The notes under the pieces were generated by a model, which searched no databases, was not told the origin of the DNA, and saw nothing but the letters and a program-made list of their open reading frames with translations. Below are positions 58,747-64,000 of a stretch of DNA of 64,000 nt, in pieces; position 1 is the stretch's first letter; every line of letters starts with the position of its first letter. Made by a program: the position numbers and the translations under genes. Origin of the DNA: Methylobacterium sp. Leaf118 (GTDB taxonomy: Bacteria > Pseudomonadota > Alphaproteobacteria > Rhizobiales > Beijerinckiaceae). The DNA lies in the NCBI RefSeq assembly GCF_920984675.1, contig NZ_CAKLBV010000016.1, forward strand, positions 1 to 64,000, written 5' to 3'.

Positions 58747-58766
58747 ACATAAAGATATCTTTATGT
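58747..58766. promoter_or_regulatory. Perfect 20-bp palindrome over the regulator start codon
   Basis: ACATAAAGATATCTTTATGT is fully self-complementary and contains the ATG (58763-58765) of the ArsR-methyltransferase gene. It agrees with my recollection of the operator proposed for the SAM/methionine regulator (SamR) of alphaproteobacteria. It is strikingly AT-rich in this genome. Confidence 0.75.
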
Positions 58767-59776
58767 CTAGCGAAAGCAGTTCCGGGACGGCTCCCGTGCC
58801 CTTCGCCGATGCGCTCGCCGTGCTGCGGGCGGCGGCGGAGGAGACGCGCCTGCGCATCCTGGCGCTGCTCGCCGAGGGCGAACTCTCGGTCACGGACCTC
58901 ACCGACATCCTCGGCCAGTCGCAGCCGCGCATCTCGCGCCATCTCAAGCTGCTCGTCGAATCCGGCCTGATCGAGCGTCACCGCGAGGGGGCCTGGGCGT
59001 TTTTCCGCCTGCGCGAACCGGCCCTCGCCTTCGTCGAGCCGCTGATCGCGGCGCTGGCGCAGGAAGCGCCGCCGCTCTCCGAGGACCGCGCCCGGCTCGA
59101 CTCGGTACGGGCCCAGCGGGCCGAGGCCGCGCAATCCTTCTTCGCCCGGCTGGCGCCGAAATGGGACGGCCTGCGCTCCCTGCACGTGCCGGAGACCACC
59201 GTCGAGGCGGCGGTGCTCGACGTGCTCGGCGACCGGCCGATCCGGCACGTGGTCGATCTCGGCACCGGCACCGGCAAGATGCTCGGCCTGCTGGCGCCCC
59301 GCGCGACCCGGGCCACCGGGCTCGATTCGAGCCACGCCATGCTCTCGGTCGCCCGCGCCAACCTCGAACGGCTCGGCCTGTCGCGGGTCGACCTGCGCCA
59401 GGGCGACCTCCACGCGCCGCCATTCGGACGCGGCAGCTTCGATCTCGTGGTGCTGCATCAGGTGCTGCATTATCTCGACGACCCGGCCCGGGCGCTGCGC
59501 GAGGCGGCCCGCCTCGTCGCCCCGGGCGGGCGCCTGCTCGTCGTCGACTTCGCGCCGCACGACCTCGAACAGCTGCGCGAGAATCAGGCCCATCGCCGCC
59601 TCGGCTTCGCCGCCGATCAGGTCGCGGGCTGGCTCGTCCAGGCGGGCCTCTCCGACGTCGAGAGCCGCGATCTCGCCCCCGAGGACGGCTCCGAACTTCC
59701 GCTCACCGTCACGCTCTGGCTGGCGCAGGACGCCTCCGCCGGAACCGAGACGGCCCCCGAACGCGCCGTGGCCTGA
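58763..59776 (+). CDS. ArsR-family regulator fused to SAM-dependent methyltransferase domain (SamR-like)
   Basis: 337 residues. Residues 15-100 are an ArsR winged helix (AAAEETRLRILALLAEGELS, LTDILGQSQPRISRHLKLLV). No metal-binding cysteines are present. From about 115 there is a class I methyltransferase fold with VVDLGTGTGKMLGLL (163-177) and LDSSHAMLSVARANL. Comparative work on alphaproteobacteria proposed such fusions as SAM-sensing repressors of methionine genes. metF and metH follow directly. No Shine-Dalgarno precedes ATG 58763, which lies in the operator, so the mRNA may have a very short or no leader. Confidence 0.9.
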   Translation: MSSESSSGTAPVPFADALAVLRAAAEETRLRILALLAEGELSVTDLTDILGQSQPRISRHLKLLVESGLIERHREGAWAFFRLREPALAFVEPLIAALAQEAPPLSEDRARLDSVRAQRAEAAQSFFARLAPKWDGLRSLHVPETTVEAAVLDVLGDRPIRHVVDLGTGTGKMLGLLAPRATRATGLDSSHAMLSVARANLERLGLSRVDLRQGDLHAPPFGRGSFDLVVLHQVLHYLDDPARALREAARLVAPGGRLLVVDFAPHDLEQLRENQAHRRLGFAADQVAGWLVQAGLSDVESRDLAPEDGSELPLTVTLWLAQDASAGTETAPERAVA

Positions 59777-59822
59777 CGCTTCGGCCCGACGACGACACGA
59801 CCGATTGAAGAGGGACGATCCG

Positions 59823-60749
59823 ATGCCCAGCGCTTCCCGGCACCGCGCCAGCCGCGACGGCTTCCGCCCGATCCGCGTCTCGATCGAGTTCTTCCCCCCG
59901 AAGACCGAGGAGATGGAGACGATCCTCTGGTCCTCCATCGAGCGCCTCGCGCCGCTCCAGCCGAAATTCGTCTCGGTGACCTACGGCGCGGGCGGCTCCA
60001 CCCGCGAGCGCACCCACAACACCGTCGCCCGGATGGTGCGCGAGACGAGCCTCCGGCCCGCCGCCCACCTGACCTGCGTGAACGCCACGCGCGAGGAGAT
60101 CGACGCGGTGGTCCAGTCCTACTGGGATGCCGGCGTGCGCCACATCGTGGCCCTGCGCGGCGATCCGGCCGAGGGCGTCGGCACCAGCTACCGGCCCCAT
60201 CCCGGCGGCTACGCCCAGACCTCCGACCTCGTGGCCGGCATCAAGCGGATCGGCGACTTCAAGGTCTCGGTCTCGGCCTATCCTGAGAAGCATCCCGAGG
60301 CCGCCTCGCTCGAGGCCGACATCGACGCCCTGAAGGCGAAGGTCGATGCCGGCGCCGATCAGGCGATCACCCAGTTCTTCTTCGACAACGAGATCTATCT
60401 CCGCTACCGCGACAAGGTGCGCGCGGCCGGCATCGAGATCCCGATCATCCCGGGGATCCTGCCGGTGCAGAACTTCAAGCAGGCGGCCAACTTCGCCCGC
60501 CGCACCGGCGCCTCGGTGCCCTACTGGCTCGCCGCCCGCTTCGAGGGCCTCGAGAACGACGTGGAGACCCGCCGCCTCGTCGCGGCGGCGGTGGCCGCCG
60601 AGCAGGTGCTCGATCTCGTCGACGAGGGCGTGGAGGACTTCCACTTCTATTCGATGAACCGCTCGGACCTCGTCTATGCGATCTGCCACCTGCTCGGCCT
60701 GCGCTCCCAGGCGCCGGCGAAGGTGGCGGCCGCGAAGGCCGCGGCTTAA
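59823..60749 (+). CDS. metF: 5,10-Methylenetetrahydrofolate reductase
   Basis: 308 residues. FAD enzyme that reduces 5,10-methylene-THF to 5-methyl-THF with NADH. Diagnostic: [73 protein letters not shown] and [20 protein letters not shown] precedes ATG 59823, 46 bp after the regulator gene, so both are probably one transcript. In a methylotroph it also links C1 folate pools to methionine. Confidence 0.98.
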   Translation: MPSASRHRASRDGFRPIRVSIEFFPPKTEEMETILWSSIERLAPLQPKFVSVTYGAGGSTRERTHNTVARMVRETSLRPAAHLTCVNATREEIDAVVQSYWDAGVRHIVALRGDPAEGVGTSYRPHPGGYAQTSDLVAGIKRIGDFKVSVSAYPEKHPEAASLEADIDALKAKVDAGADQAITQFFFDNEIYLRYRDKVRAAGIEIPIIPGILPVQNFKQAANFARRTGASVPYWLAARFEGLENDVETRRLVAAAVAAEQVLDLVDEGVEDFHFYSMNRSDLVYAICHLLGLRSQAPAKVAAAKAAA

Positions 60750-60964
60750 ATCAAGGCCGACTCGGGAGTTTCCGCCGTGGCCGACCCGCAAGACGCGATC
60801 CATCAAGACCCGATCCCGACGGTGCCGCGCGCGATGCGGGGCGGATGCGCTGGCGGCCGCCGGCGCGTCGCGGCCCGGTCCTGACCCGAACAGACCTTCG
60901 CTCCCCCGCCTCGGGAGCGCCCATCGGCTTCGCCGGTGCTCATGCCGATTGCTCGAGAGACCCG
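60750..60964. other. metF-metH gap with a short hairpin
   Basis: 215 bp. A GTG-started 35-codon frame (60778-60885, [18 protein letters not shown] at its start) with GGGAG upstream is possible but unsupported. GCTCCC-CCGCCTC-GGGAGC at about 60900-60918 forms a 6-bp hairpin. No copy of the 20-bp palindrome and no obvious riboswitch is seen. Confidence 0.35.

Positions 60965-64000
<3,036 letters not shown>

Noticed and set aside
60778..60885. 35-codon GTG frame between metF and metH
   Set aside because: A ribosome-binding-like GGGAG exists, but composition turns arginine/glycine-rich and no family or coupling supports it.

Overview
The window is 64 kb of very GC-rich chromosome (mostly around 70 percent) with tightly packed genes on both strands. 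Gene content and protein style point to an alphaproteobacterium of the Methylobacterium/Methylorubrum kind: an electron transfer flavoprotein, 3-hydroxybutyryl-CoA dehydrogenase and cobalamin adenosyltransferase cluster, a malic enzyme fused to a phosphotransacetylase domain, sites resembling EcfG general-stress promoters, a glycogen/trehalose pair, and cobalamin-dependent methionine synthase under an ArsR-methyltransferase regulator. This is an inference from content, not a database match. I see no rRNA, tRNA, CRISPR array, insertion sequence or prophage.

Layout. 1-2.5 kb: start of an exported protein, a quinone oxidoreductase, a ParE-type toxin-antitoxin pair and upp. 3-6.3 kb: an Mfd-family helicase. 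6.5-7.4 kb: an AT-richer pair of unknown genes with a start or frameshift puzzle. 7.4-10 kb: a polysaccharide flippase coupled to a CelD/BcsL-like acyltransferase. 10.7-15.3 kb: gshB, small exported proteins, a lipoprotein, RNase HI with an extra C-terminal part, and a 3-methyladenine glycosylase. 15.4-21.6 kb: malic enzyme, then an Orn/Lys/Arg decarboxylase coupled to a GNAT acetyltransferase. 22-25.7 kb: a GGDEF-EAL protein and a DusA-type tRNA-dihydrouridine synthase. 26-29.4 kb: small exported proteins, a DMT transporter and an outer membrane barrel. 29.5-33.3 kb: bioF, an orphan ModA-like binding protein and two small genes joined by TGATG overlaps, divergent from a ModE-HTH/binding-protein regulator. 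33.4-37.9 kb: uracil-DNA glycosylase family protein, an FRG-domain gene with a small partner, pyrF, VOC and DUF1330 proteins, and a TetR regulator. 38-44.5 kb: otsA, glgX and a four-gene envelope/stress operon ending in a protein with LEA-like 11-residue repeats. 44.7-48.8 kb: pxpB-pxpC, UvsE-like endonuclease, an RBBP9-type hydrolase and a small membrane protein behind a promoter-like GGAAC-N17-CGTT site. 48.8-52.4 kb: hbd, etfA, etfB and a PduO-type adenosyltransferase. 52.7-57.2 kb: PagL-like lipid A deacylase, Kup potassium transporter and ispG. 57.5-64 kb: patatin-like phospholipase, the ArsR-methyltransferase regulator, metF and metH, which runs off the window.

How genes work together. 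The clearest unit is regulator-metF-metH: MetF makes the 5-methyltetrahydrofolate that MetH uses, and a perfect 20-bp palindrome covering the regulator's start codon suggests autoregulation tied to methionine/SAM status. otsA/glgX and the envelope operon next to it fit osmotic or desiccation tolerance. hbd, etfAB and the adenosyltransferase fit C4/C5 acyl-CoA and B12-dependent mutase metabolism. The least explained parts are the ModA/ModE-like cluster, the FRG pair, the AT-rich pair at 6.5-7.3 kb, and an intrinsic terminator with no protein gene in front of it near 12.6 kb.
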